From the NCBI GenBank assembly GCA_937899905.1, contig CALCCF010000096.1:1-35764 (forward strand): a stretch of DNA of 35,764 nt. Direction: 5' to 3'. Each line of letters opens with the position of its first letter. Within the stretch, counting starts at the first letter, position 1. Source of the DNA: an uncultured Phycisphaeraceae bacterium. Lineage in GTDB: Bacteria; Planctomycetota; Phycisphaerae; Phycisphaerales; UBA1924. Both the position numbers and the translations under genes were made by a program. Of this stretch, positions 16,705 through 23,952 are shown piece by piece. Under the pieces are notes generated by a model that was not told the origin of the DNA, ran no database searches, and worked only from the letters and a program-made list of their open reading frames with translations.

Positions 16705-16750
16705 GCCGGCCCGAACGATCCGTGACCGCTCCAGAATCGTTCGGGCCGGC
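16705..16750. terminator. Perfect 15-bp inverted repeat, possible terminator
   Basis: GCCGGCCCGAACGAT (16705-16719) pairs perfectly with ATCGTTCGGGCCGGC (16736-16750) across a 16-nt loop. It lies 87 nt beyond the stop of the gene ending at 16837, in the direction of its transcription. No T tract follows on either strand, so it may instead be a processing site, a factor-dependent terminator or a protein-binding site. Confidence 0.45.
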
Positions 16751-16836
16751 GGTTCTCGGGCCCCGTGGATGGCCAGAACCACCCAGGCGCGGCGTGGGGG
16801 CGGTTGTGGATATGCGGACGTATCGCGCCGGCGGCG

Positions 16837-18810
16837 TTAGGGGCCCGTCGCCGCGTCGTAGGCCGCCTGGTACAGGACGGCGTCGGCCGCGTCGGTATCG
16901 CCGTCGGTGTCCATGTCCACCCGGCGGGCCCCGGTGGCGAAGAGGTCCGCAAACATCGACATGTCATACAAATCGACCTGGAGGTCGCCGTTGAGGTTGG
17001 CGTTGTTGCACGAGATGTCGTTCTCGATCAGCCACACGTCGCGGAGATCGATGTCCGTGATCGTTGAGGGATTACTCCCGTCGTCGTGGACGAGCGTGTG
17101 TACCGACCACAGGTCACACGTGAACGGGTCGGCCTGCATGTCGCTGAAGTCGGCCCACCTGTTGTTGGTGGGCGAGTACGCCAGATTGGAGGGCCCGGCG
17201 ACGACCGGCACGTTCGAACCCGCCACCACCGCGTCGTAGCTGCTGTTGAGCCGGACCCGGCGCAGTTCGGGCCACGTCGTGCCGTTGGAAAACGTGTACT
17301 CGATGTACGCCACGCCCTGCTTGGTCACGCCGATGGACGGAAAATAGCAGTCGCCGGCGTTCGTACCATCGGAGCTGATGCGACCGGTTTCCAGGACTTG
17401 CGGCGTCCACACCGGCGGGTCCTGTACCTTCCGAAAGTCGTTGAGGTCCGGGTCGATGTAGTACCACTGCACGTGCACGCCGTCGACGTCTCCCATGGCG
17501 TCCTGGGTGTACACATGGTGCGTGGCAAAGATCCGGGGCGCTCCATTGGCGTCCTTCACCAGAACGGCGGACGAGATGAAGGCGCCGACCGCCGCGGGGT
17601 TGAAGCTCGCCGGCGGCGTGCGTGTGTCGGGCGTCTGAACTTCATAGCCCCCGCGGCTATAGAAGAACTGGAAGCTCGAAGCGAGTTCCATGCCCTCCAG
17701 GTCGAGCGAGGTCGTGTTGAGGTGCTGCGTCAGGCGCCAGCGATGGTCGGTCGGACTCGGCGCCGTGTCGTCGAACCACAGCCCGCACAGCCGGATGCGA
17801 TCGAAGACGGTGCCGGTCTGTTCGTCCGAAACCGACAGGAAGAACTGCGCGTTGTCTTCCTGCTCGAAGGGCTCCTGCACGGCGTAGTGCCGCAAGTGGA
17901 AGTCCGATTCGTGGTCGTCGATGTCGTCGTCGGGGTCGAGGTCGATCAGGCGGATGCTGGTGATCAGGTCGTCGGGCGTCTTGTGCCCGTCGAGCATCGA
18001 CTTGGTCACCCCGCCCTCCTCGAACTCGATCGGAAGGATGAAGATGCTCTGGAACTGGAACGCCGGTTCCGCTGCGAGGTCATCGCGGTCCTGGCCGAAG
18101 CAGGTGACGTACACGAACTCGTCGTCGACGGCGATCACCGGAAGGTCGAAGATCGCGCTGCGAAATTGAACGATTGGCCCGCCGCCCGGCGGGGTCGGGC
18201 CGGCCGGGATCGGGTTGTGCGGCTCACCATCCTCATAGCGATCCATATCCAGATCCTGCATGTTGAACGCCGGCCCGCCGTTGCCGATCGGTGCCGGCAC
18301 GGCATCGTCCAGCCCGGTGTAGAACCACCAGTCGAGGTCGCCGAACGTGTCCAGCACGTTCGAGCCGGTCATGTCCCGCGAAACGGCCAGGTGCCAAGGA
18401 GAGATGTTGTCGATGCCCGTCGACGCGTTCTCCTCGCTGTAGCTGATCCACAGGCGATTGTGCACGGGGTCGTAGTCCACGCGTCCGTCGAACCAGCGGC
18501 TAAAAGGCGGATCAATCGGGGCGGCGGGCGGTGGCTTCTGTCGTCCCACTCGGAGGAACGGGAAGCCGCTGTCGGTCATCTTCGGATTGGCCAGGATCGT
18601 GCCGGACTTGTCTAGGAGCGTGAGCCCGTGGTTGGTCGTGACGACGATCGCCTCCTCGCCGACCCCGACCGCGGCATCGGTGGACTTGTCTCCGAATTCG
18701 TCGTCGTCGTCGGCGATGCGGGCGACCTCCTCGACCTGCGCGATCGCTGGTGCCCACGAAAAGCGCCAGACGGCCATGCCATTCGCCAGATGGCGTGCGA
18801 ATCGTTCCAT
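16837..18810 (-). CDS. Large exported protein with C-terminal dockerin-like repeats
   Basis: This 657-aa protein starts at ATG 18810, behind AAGGGGG. The N-terminus (MERFARHLANGMAVWRF) is a poor signal peptide, although AIA-QVEE near residue 25 would suit signal peptidase. The body is Asp-rich and repetitive, with Trp/Asp motifs suggesting a beta-propeller, for example DPVHNRLWISYSEENAST and IRLIDLDPDDDIDDHES. The final 60 residues hold two Ca-binding-type loops, LNGDLQVDLYDMSMFADLF and MDTDGDTDAADAVLYQAAYDA, as in dockerin type I repeats. Unlike the other five dockerin-like proteins in the window, it has no Gly-Cys end and no FDFLxFQ core. Substrate and function are unknown. It diverges from the gene at 19006. 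Confidence 0.78.
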   Translation of the reverse strand: MERFARHLANGMAVWRFSWAPAIAQVEEVARIADDDDEFGDKSTDAAVGVGEEAIVVTTNHGLTLLDKSGTILANPKMTDSGFPFLRVGRQKPPPAAPIDPPFSRWFDGRVDYDPVHNRLWISYSEENASTGIDNISPWHLAVSRDMTGSNVLDTFGDLDWWFYTGLDDAVPAPIGNGGPAFNMQDLDMDRYEDGEPHNPIPAGPTPPGGGPIVQFRSAIFDLPVIAVDDEFVYVTCFGQDRDDLAAEPAFQFQSIFILPIEFEEGGVTKSMLDGHKTPDDLITSIRLIDLDPDDDIDDHESDFHLRHYAVQEPFEQEDNAQFFLSVSDEQTGTVFDRIRLCGLWFDDTAPSPTDHRWRLTQHLNTTSLDLEGMELASSFQFFYSRGGYEVQTPDTRTPPASFNPAAVGAFISSAVLVKDANGAPRIFATHHVYTQDAMGDVDGVHVQWYYIDPDLNDFRKVQDPPVWTPQVLETGRISSDGTNAGDCYFPSIGVTKQGVAYIEYTFSNGTTWPELRRVRLNSSYDAVVAGSNVPVVAGPSNLAYSPTNNRWADFSDMQADPFTCDLWSVHTLVHDDGSNPSTITDIDLRDVWLIENDISCNNANLNGDLQVDLYDMSMFADLFATGARRVDMDTDGDTDAADAVLYQAAYDAATGP

Positions 18811-18850
18811 CGGTGACCCCCTTCTTTGTAAGATCTTCACGAGTGTGCAT

Positions 18851-18868
18851 TGGTCGCGCACGCGACCA
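18851..18868. promoter_or_regulatory. 18-bp inverted repeat, operator candidate
   Basis: TGGTCGCG-CA-CGCGACCA forms perfect 8-bp arms around a 2-bp centre. It lies between two divergent genes for secreted proteins, 41 nt before the minus-strand ATG at 18810. Confidence 0.4.
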
Positions 18869-18970
18869 CGCCAAGGACCTTACCACAACATGTCAACGAT
18901 CCGGCCGGTGCTTTTCTGAATTGGTCAGTTGTGCCCACGAGTCAGGATGTAGAAATCGTGGATCTCCCTC

Positions 18971-18999
18971 TTGCACGGGCCCAGACCATCGGCGATACT
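18971..18999 (+). promoter_or_regulatory. Promoter giving a probable leaderless mRNA for the 19006 gene
   Basis: TTGCAC (18971-18976) and GATACT (18994-18999) are separated by exactly 17 nt. The ATG follows 6 nt later and no Shine-Dalgarno is present, so the transcript should begin at the start codon. Confidence 0.55.
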
Positions 19000-19005
19000 G
19001 TGTGT

Positions 19006-20343
19006 ATGCATAAGTCCCTCTCAGCAGCCGGCCTGGGTCTTGCCACGACCCTTGGCGTGGCCCAGCCGGTCGACCCCTGCCTCTCGCAGCGCTTCTTCCC
19101 CGACTTCCAGGACCAGCGCCTGGAGTTCGGCGTGGACGTGGCCATCAGTGAGGAGCACCTGCTTGTGGCGGATCGCGCGGGCGGGGCGAAGATCTACGCG
19201 TATCGCAAGGATCCGGCGACGGGCCGGTGGGTATTCAGCCACGCCGTGCCCGGGGGCGGACGCGGCAACGTCGCGTTGCACGAGGACCGGTTCATCACCG
19301 GCAGCGGCCGCCCCGCGCGCTATGGCGGCGCACTGATCTATGAGTTCGATGGCGAGCGGTGGCACGAGATCGCCGAGCTCGGCTCGCCCGACATCGCGTC
19401 GCTCTCGCCGTGGGGCGCAAACGTCGCCATCCACGGCGGCGTGGCGGCGGTGTCCAACTGGGGCACCGACGTGCTGGTGTTCCGTGAGCGCGACGGCGGC
19501 GTGTGGGAGGAGGTGGCCCAGCTCGAGCAGCCGCCGCCGGGCGTGCCGCGCGCCGACTACGGCGACGATATCGCGATGGACGAGCGGTTCTTGTTCATTG
19601 GGGCGCCAGGTGAAGACATTTCGGGACGACAGAACGGGGCCGTTTACGTCTACGAGTGGGACGCCGATGGCGTGCCCGTGCTGTACCAGAAGCTCGTACA
19701 ACTACCCGACGGCGTCGTGGGCCCCCGGCTCGGATCGTCCCTTGCGATCGACAACGGGACGCTGGTTGCTGGTGCCAGGAGCCTCGACATTGCTGGACTG
19801 CAAAACGTCGGCACTGCGTACGTTTTCGGGTTGGTTGACGGCTCGTGGGAGCTCCAGACGCGGCTGCTGCCCGAACCCCTTACCGATGGCGCACAATTTG
19901 GCTGGAGCGTTGACGTGGTCGGTGACGCCATCGTTGTTGGCGCTCCCTCGCAGTACCTCGGGCCGGGTCTGGGCATCGGGGCCGCGCACATGTACCGCCG
20001 CGCGCCGTCTGGATCATGGAAACATGCTACAGGTGTTACGATCCAGATCTCGGCCTGGGACTACGCCGAGGCGGTCGCCCTCAGCGGCACCGAACTCGTC
20101 GTCGGTGGCAGCGAGACGGTCGTCATAGGCCAGGACCAGGGCGTGGCCGACGTTTTCGAACTAGACTGCCTGCTCTGCATCACCGACCTCGACGCCGACG
20201 GCCGCCTGACCCTCTTCGATTTCCTGGCCTTCTTCAACGCCTTCGACGCGGCGAATCCCATCGCCGACCTCGACGGCGACGGCGAGTTCACGCTCTTCGA
20301 CTTCCTGGCCTTCCAGACGGCCTTCGACACCGGCTGCCCGTAG
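19006..20343 (+). CDS. Secreted FG-GAP-like beta-propeller protein with GC-type dockerin-like doublet
   Basis: This 445-aa protein has a short signal peptide (HKSLSAAGLGLATTLGVAQP). Residues of about 25-380 contain repeats of roughly 50-55 residues with FG-GAP character, such as FGVDVAISEEHLLVADRAGGAKIY, ADYGDDIAMDERFLFIGAPGED, LGSSLAIDNGTLVAGA and FGWSVDVVGDAIVVGAPS. These repeats form beta-propellers in adhesins and integrin-like proteins. The last 55 residues are the Cys-bracketed doublet, from CITDLDADGR to FDTGCP. ATG 19006 is preferred over the upstream in-frame GTG/ATG codons because the signal peptide begins here and a promoter ends 6 nt before it. A surface or matrix role is inferred. 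Confidence 0.85.
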   Translation: MHKSLSAAGLGLATTLGVAQPVDPCLSQRFFPDFQDQRLEFGVDVAISEEHLLVADRAGGAKIYAYRKDPATGRWVFSHAVPGGGRGNVALHEDRFITGSGRPARYGGALIYEFDGERWHEIAELGSPDIASLSPWGANVAIHGGVAAVSNWGTDVLVFRERDGGVWEEVAQLEQPPPGVPRADYGDDIAMDERFLFIGAPGEDISGRQNGAVYVYEWDADGVPVLYQKLVQLPDGVVGPRLGSSLAIDNGTLVAGARSLDIAGLQNVGTAYVFGLVDGSWELQTRLLPEPLTDGAQFGWSVDVVGDAIVVGAPSQYLGPGLGIGAAHMYRRAPSGSWKHATGVTIQISAWDYAEAVALSGTELVVGGSETVVIGQDQGVADVFELDCLLCITDLDADGRLTLFDFLAFFNAFDAANPIADLDGDGEFTLFDFLAFQTAFDTGCP

Positions 20344-20424
20344 CTTCTTCCTCTAAAGAAAGCGACTCCAAGCGACGCCAGGCACGCCCGGACACGCCGC
20401 GGGTCCGGGCCATCGGAGCCGGCG

Positions 20425-20598
20425 GTGTCGTTCCCGGACGCCGGGCCCCGCTCTTTCGTCGCGACCATCGCGGGCGTGCTCAAGCTGCCATCCGGTGCAC
20501 CCGATACGACCGGCACGGGCGGCAGCATCGGCACGGCGTCGATGGCCGAGCCCGGGCACAACGGCGGCGCATCGCGCCGGCCCGCATCGAGGACCTGA
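20425..20598 (+). CDS. Possible small protein of 57 aa
   Basis: An open frame begins at GTG 20425, with GGAG 7 nt upstream, and ends with TGA three nt before the next ATG. The product is Gly/Ala/Ser/Thr-rich (VSFPDAGPRSFVATIAGVL at the start), without a recognised domain, membrane segment or signal. The close spacing to the 20602 gene and the ribosome site favour a real gene; the short length and low-complexity sequence argue against it. Confidence 0.3.
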   Translation: MSFPDAGPRSFVATIAGVLKLPSGAPDTTGTGGSIGTASMAEPGHNGGASRRPASRT

Positions 20599-20601
20599 GC
20601 C

Positions 20602-21315
20602 ATGAGCAGCGGACGCATCCCCCGAACCGACGCCACCTTCATCGCATGGGCACGCCAGCGGGCCAACCAGTGGGCCGGCGGGCAGGGCGGGCCGCCCGAG
20701 ATCGGATTGGATCCCAGCGAAATCGCCGCGTTCGAGGCAAAGACGGCCGCTGCTGAGGCCGCATACCAGCAGATGCTCGATATGCGCAGCGCTGCTCGCG
20801 ACGCAACCTCGGCCAAGGACGTCGCCTTCGCCGACCTGCGGCTCGAGGCCAGCAGCGACCTGGCCCGCATCGACGCCTACGCCACAACAACGAACGACCC
20901 CGGCGTGTACCCGCTGGCCGGCATCCCCGAGCCCAAAACCCCAAGCGAGCGCGGGGCACCGGGTGCCCCCCCCGACCAGCGCTCGACCGTCGGCCCCGAC
21001 GGCTCGATCGAACTTACGTTCAAGGTCGCCACCGGCGGCGGCGCAACGTACCTGGTGCAGCGCCGCATCACGGCCATCGACGGCGTGGTTGGCCAGTACG
21101 AGTTCATCGGCTTCGCCGACGAGAACAAGACGTTCACCGACACCGCCGTGCCCACGGGCATCCAGAGTGTCGGCTACCGCGTCGCGGCCCGCCTCTCCAG
21201 CGGCCCGCAGGGCGGCTGGAGCCAGACGCTGACGGTGCCCTTCGGCAGCCAGAGCTTCGGCCCGGTCGGCAGCATCATGCCCGAGGACCCCGAGGACGCG
21301 CAGCAGGCCGGTTAA
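20602..21315 (+). CDS. Hypothetical protein with coiled N-terminal half and fibronectin-like C-terminal domain
   Basis: This 237-aa protein starts at ATG 20602, with GAGGA 9 nt upstream. Residues 1-95 are helical and charged (FIAWARQRANQWAGG, EIAAFEAKTAAAEAAYQQML). A Pro/Ala/Gly linker spans about 100-130. The last 100 residues look beta-rich, with FKVATGGGATYLVQRRI and GYRVAARLSSGPQGGWS, in the style of a fibronectin type III domain. There is no signal peptide or membrane segment. No family was recognised. A possible small ORF ends 3 nt upstream. A hairpin that may be its terminator lies 33 nt downstream. Confidence 0.75.
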   Translation: MSSGRIPRTDATFIAWARQRANQWAGGQGGPPEIGLDPSEIAAFEAKTAAAEAAYQQMLDMRSAARDATSAKDVAFADLRLEASSDLARIDAYATTTNDPGVYPLAGIPEPKTPSERGAPGAPPDQRSTVGPDGSIELTFKVATGGGATYLVQRRITAIDGVVGQYEFIGFADENKTFTDTAVPTGIQSVGYRVAARLSSGPQGGWSQTLTVPFGSQSFGPVGSIMPEDPEDAQQAG

Positions 21316-21347
21316 GGCCGGACCCCCAAGCCCCCACGAGTCGATGA

Positions 21348-21375
21348 CGCCTGGGCTCTCCTTTCGGCCCGGGCG
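21348..21375 (+). terminator. Hairpin between the 20602 gene and dinB
   Basis: CGCCTGGGC (21348-21356) pairs with GCCCGGGCG (21367-21375), nine pairs with one G-U, across a 10-nt loop. Only TTGT follows, so termination is plausible but not strong. Confidence 0.4.
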
Positions 21376-21391
21376 TTGTCGTGCGCCCTCG

Positions 21392-21397
21392 TACGAT
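21392..21397 (+). promoter_or_regulatory. -10 element of dinB, possibly leaderless
   Basis: TACGAT ends 8 nt before the ATG at 21406, and there is no Shine-Dalgarno. No good -35 box or clear SOS operator was found beside it. Confidence 0.4.
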
Positions 21398-21405
21398 TCC
21401 CGGCG

Positions 21406-22584
21406 ATGCCGGAACCCACCCGCACCATCCTCCACGCCGACCTCGACGCGTTCTTCGCGTCCGTCGAGCAGCGTGACAACCCCGAGCTGCGCGGCAAGCC
21501 GGTGCTCGTGGGTGGCGAGGGTCGGCGGGGTGTTGTCGCGGCGGCGAGCTACGAGGCCCGCGAGTTCGGCTGCCACAGCGCGATGCCCGGGGCGGTCGCG
21601 CGGCGGCTGTGCCCGCAGGCGATCTTCGTGAAGGGCAGCTACGCGAAGTACAAGGCCGCGAGCCAGGCGGTGTTCGAGGTGTTCGAGTCGGTCACGCCGC
21701 TGGTCGAGCCGCTGAGCATCGACGAGGCGTTCCTCGACGTCACCGGCAGCCAACGCCTGCTCGGCGGCGGCCGCGAGATCGCGATGAAGATCAAGCGTGA
21801 GGTCTTCGAGAAGACGCAACTGACCGTCAGCCTCGGCGTCGCGCCGAACAAGCTGGTCGCCAAGATCGCCAGCGACCTGGACAAGCCCGACGGGTTGGTT
21901 GTCATCGAGCCCGGCGAGGTCGAGGATCGGCTGGCCGACCTGGAGATCAAGCGGCTCTGGGGCGTGGGCGCCGTCGGGCAGGGCAAGCTCGAGCGGCTGG
22001 GCGTGCGCACGTTCGGGCAGCTGCGCTCGCTCGACCTGCCGACGCTGCAGCGCCTCTTCGGCTCGATGGGCGAGAGCCTGTGGAACCGCTGCCGCGGCAT
22101 CGACGATCGGCCGGTGGTCACCGATCGCCACGCCAAGTCGATCGGCCACGAGCGGACCTTTGGCGAGAACCTGGAGACCCTCGACCAGTGCCACGCGCAG
22201 ATCGTGGACCTGGCCGAGCGCGTCGCGTGGCGGCTGCGCCGGGCCGATCGATCGGCGGGCACGATCACGCTGAAGATCCGCAACGGGCAGTTCAGGACCA
22301 TCACGCGCGGGCACACGCTGGCCGAGCCGACGCATGACAGCGGCGTGATCGTGCGCGAGGCGCTGGCGTTGCTCGAGGCGTGGGCGGTTAAGAGCTTCGA
22401 GCCCGTGCGGCTGCTCGGTGTCAGCACCAGCCAGCTGCGCACGCCGCAGGGGCCGGGGCTGTTCGATGCTGCCGAGCGGGCACAAGCGTCGCGCGTCGAC
22501 GAGGCGGCCGACGCGATCCGCGCGAAGTTCGGAGACGGCTCGATCGGGCGTGCGAGCGCGATCGACCCGGCATCGGATCGCTAA
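21406..22584 (+). CDS. dinB: DNA polymerase IV (Y-family, translesion)
   Basis: This 392-aa polymerase copies past damaged bases. The catalytic motif HADLDAFFASVEQ starts at residue 10 (Asp12), SYEAREFGCHSAMPG (about 48-62) is the fingers motif, and SIDEAFLD (104-111) supplies the acidic pair Asp106/Glu107. SLGVAPNKLVAKIASDLDKPDG and the helix-hairpin-helix region around LWGVGAVGQGKLERLGV follow, then the little-finger domain. The protein is slightly longer than E. coli DinB (351 aa) but complete. The chosen ATG is the one directly before the conserved core; an upstream ATG at 21376 lies in the hairpin. Its stop TAA shares bases with the stop of the convergent gene at 22581. Confidence 0.96.
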   Translation: MPEPTRTILHADLDAFFASVEQRDNPELRGKPVLVGGEGRRGVVAAASYEAREFGCHSAMPGAVARRLCPQAIFVKGSYAKYKAASQAVFEVFESVTPLVEPLSIDEAFLDVTGSQRLLGGGREIAMKIKREVFEKTQLTVSLGVAPNKLVAKIASDLDKPDGLVVIEPGEVEDRLADLEIKRLWGVGAVGQGKLERLGVRTFGQLRSLDLPTLQRLFGSMGESLWNRCRGIDDRPVVTDRHAKSIGHERTFGENLETLDQCHAQIVDLAERVAWRLRRADRSAGTITLKIRNGQFRTITRGHTLAEPTHDSGVIVREALALLEAWAVKSFEPVRLLGVSTSQLRTPQGPGLFDAAERAQASRVDEAADAIRAKFGDGSIGRASAIDPASDR

Positions 22585-22961
22585 CCCCTGAGTTGCAGCC
22601 GGATCGGGCCTCGGAACCCGTCTGGATCGACGGGCTTGCCACCCTGGGTGATCGTGAGCCTGCCCTCGCGAACGAGCCGCCTCGCAGCGCGGCGTGTCCG
22701 CTCCATCAGCGGCTTCCAGTCGTCTGGCTTCACGGCCTTGGCGGCCTCGCTCGGGCAGATGCTCGCGCCGCGATCTCGGGACTTGAGGAGATCGAGGATG
22801 GCCGACTCCAACTGGCTATCGAGCTTGCCCGGCTTCTCGCGCCGGCACTGGTCCGAGCAGTATCGCACGTCATCCCAGTTGCGCTCCCACTTCTTCCGCC
22901 ACGCGAAGGCACGGCCACATGTTGCGCAGATCTTGGTTGGCACATCGGCGCTGCGGCTCAT
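22581..22961 (-). CDS. DUF2256/DUF3253 fusion protein
   Basis: This 126-aa protein has two parts. Residues 10-41 (ICATCGRAFAWRKKWERNW followed by DDVRYCSDQCRR) are a treble-clef zinc motif of the DUF2256 type, with CxxC and CxxxC pairs. Residues 50-126 resemble DUF3253, a winged-helix-like domain with MERTRRAARRLVREGRL. Both families are uncharacterised; nucleic-acid binding is a guess from the fold. Its ATG overlaps the stop of the upstream kinase gene by 4 nt (ATGA), which indicates coupled translation. Its stop codon overlaps that of dinB on the other strand. Confidence 0.85.
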   Translation of the reverse strand: MSRSADVPTKICATCGRAFAWRKKWERNWDDVRYCSDQCRREKPGKLDSQLESAILDLLKSRDRGASICPSEAAKAVKPDDWKPLMERTRRAARRLVREGRLTITQGGKPVDPDGFRGPIRLQLRG

Positions 22962-23857
22962 TGCTCCGTCGCCTTGGGATCGGCGAGGGGAGCGACCTTG
23001 GGTGTCGGATCGCCATGGATCGCGATGCGCTCGGCGATCTTCGGCCACGCGGCGAGCGCCGTGCCGCGCGGGAGCGATCGGAGGACGGCCCGACGCTCGG
23101 TGCTGTTCATGGCCATCGAGTCTTCGAGCTTCGCTTTGCCAAAGCGGCGCGCGGTGTAGGCCGCGACGGCACTCGCGAGCGCCATCGCAATGAGAGACCG
23201 CCGGGGCAACACGCCGGTGCCGATGGGCTCGAGCGCGATCGAGGCCTGCATACGCACGGTGTGGCGGCTCTTCTCGCGTTCCAGCCGCTTCACGCCCTGG
23301 CAGTCGGCGATCGCGATGATCGGCCGCTCGCCCTCGAACCGCACGATCAGGTTGCTGGGCTTGTGGTCGCGGTTGTGGAGCTCGGCGGCCAAGATGCAGC
23401 CAACCTGCGCCCCTACCGCCTGCGCAACGGCGTGCTGCGGGGCGATGGGCACCTGGCCGTCTCGCACATCGCGCAGCCATTGCAGCAGCGTCTGGCCCTC
23501 CAGCCGGCCCATGATCAGGCAGTCTTCGCGGACGCCGCCATCGCGCCGGCTGGCCAGCGCGAGCATCTCAGCACAAGGGATCTCCTCGGCCGCCAGCAAT
23601 GCCGCACCAGCCCAATGCCGGTCCGCCGCGGCCACGCCCAATCGCGATCTCACGCGGCCTCGCGGGCCGCCGTGCCGGTAGAACTTCAGCACGACCGCTC
23701 GATCCCGCAGGGTGGTCGAGAGCACGCGGACATCGCCGTCTTCTTTGAGCAGCTCGGCCGAGTCAGACCACGGCTCGGAGCCGAGCGCATCCGCCCACGC
23801 TTGGCCGTCAGCGCGCGGGCCTTGCCGCCGGGGGTGCCATTTGGGGCGTGCGGGCAT
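22958..23857 (-). CDS. WaaP/Kdo-kinase-like protein kinase family enzyme
   Basis: This 299-aa protein shows a reduced kinase fold of the lipopolysaccharide-kinase type. The beta-3 lysine is Lys58 in VVLKFYRHGG, the catalytic loop is HNRDHKPSNLIVR (161-173) and DCQGVKR (185-191) stands in the place of DFG. This resembles WaaP/KdkA enzymes, which phosphorylate sugars of the lipid A-core, better than Ser/Thr kinases. The gene diverges from a GT2 glycosyltransferase, which supports an envelope polysaccharide role. The C-terminal 90 residues contain one hydrophobic stretch (RRSLIAMALASAVAAYTARR) that may be a membrane anchor. There is no Shine-Dalgarno; TATCCT lies 7 nt before ATG 23857. Confidence 0.8.
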   Translation of the reverse strand: MPARPKWHPRRQGPRADGQAWADALGSEPWSDSAELLKEDGDVRVLSTTLRDRAVVLKFYRHGGPRGRVRSRLGVAAADRHWAGAALLAAEEIPCAEMLALASRRDGGVREDCLIMGRLEGQTLLQWLRDVRDGQVPIAPQHAVAQAVGAQVGCILAAELHNRDHKPSNLIVRFEGERPIIAIADCQGVKRLEREKSRHTVRMQASIALEPIGTGVLPRRSLIAMALASAVAAYTARRFGKAKLEDSMAMNSTERRAVLRSLPRGTALAAWPKIAERIAIHGDPTPKVAPLADPKATEQ

Positions 23858-23864
23858 CGCCGCG

Positions 23865-23870
23865 AGGATA
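23865..23870 (-). promoter_or_regulatory. -10 element, likely leaderless start of the kinase gene
   Basis: TATCCT on the minus strand ends 7 nt before the ATG at 23857. No Shine-Dalgarno and no clear -35 box. Confidence 0.4.
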
Positions 23871-23952
23871 TGGGCGTGGGACGGACGAAACCCGAATTCG
23901 TGACCGTGTTGGGGTTGAACTACCGCGGCTTGGGCGCTTTGCTCCCCTGCCC

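Larger units (their letters stand above)
16459..16836. other. Non-coding region with palindromes between two same-strand genes
   Basis: No convincing gene is seen here. Open frames exist on both strands, but they are Arg/Pro-rich, lack Shine-Dalgarno sites and do not show the third-position pattern of the neighbours. The stretch holds two 12-14-bp palindromes 21 bp apart (16533-16566), an adjoining palindrome GGAGGCGCCTCC (16565-16576), and a perfect 15-bp hairpin (16705-16750), listed separately. Confidence 0.6.

Noticed and set aside
16283-16840. 185-codon Arg-rich open frame through the non-coding gap
   Set aside because: No ribosome site, low complexity, and half of it is antisense to the zinc-ribbon gene.
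20353-22485. 710-codon open frame on the minus strand
   Set aside because: It covers dinB and the 20602 gene, is rich in Arg, Ala, Leu and His and has no domain; it is the antisense shadow of GC-rich genes.
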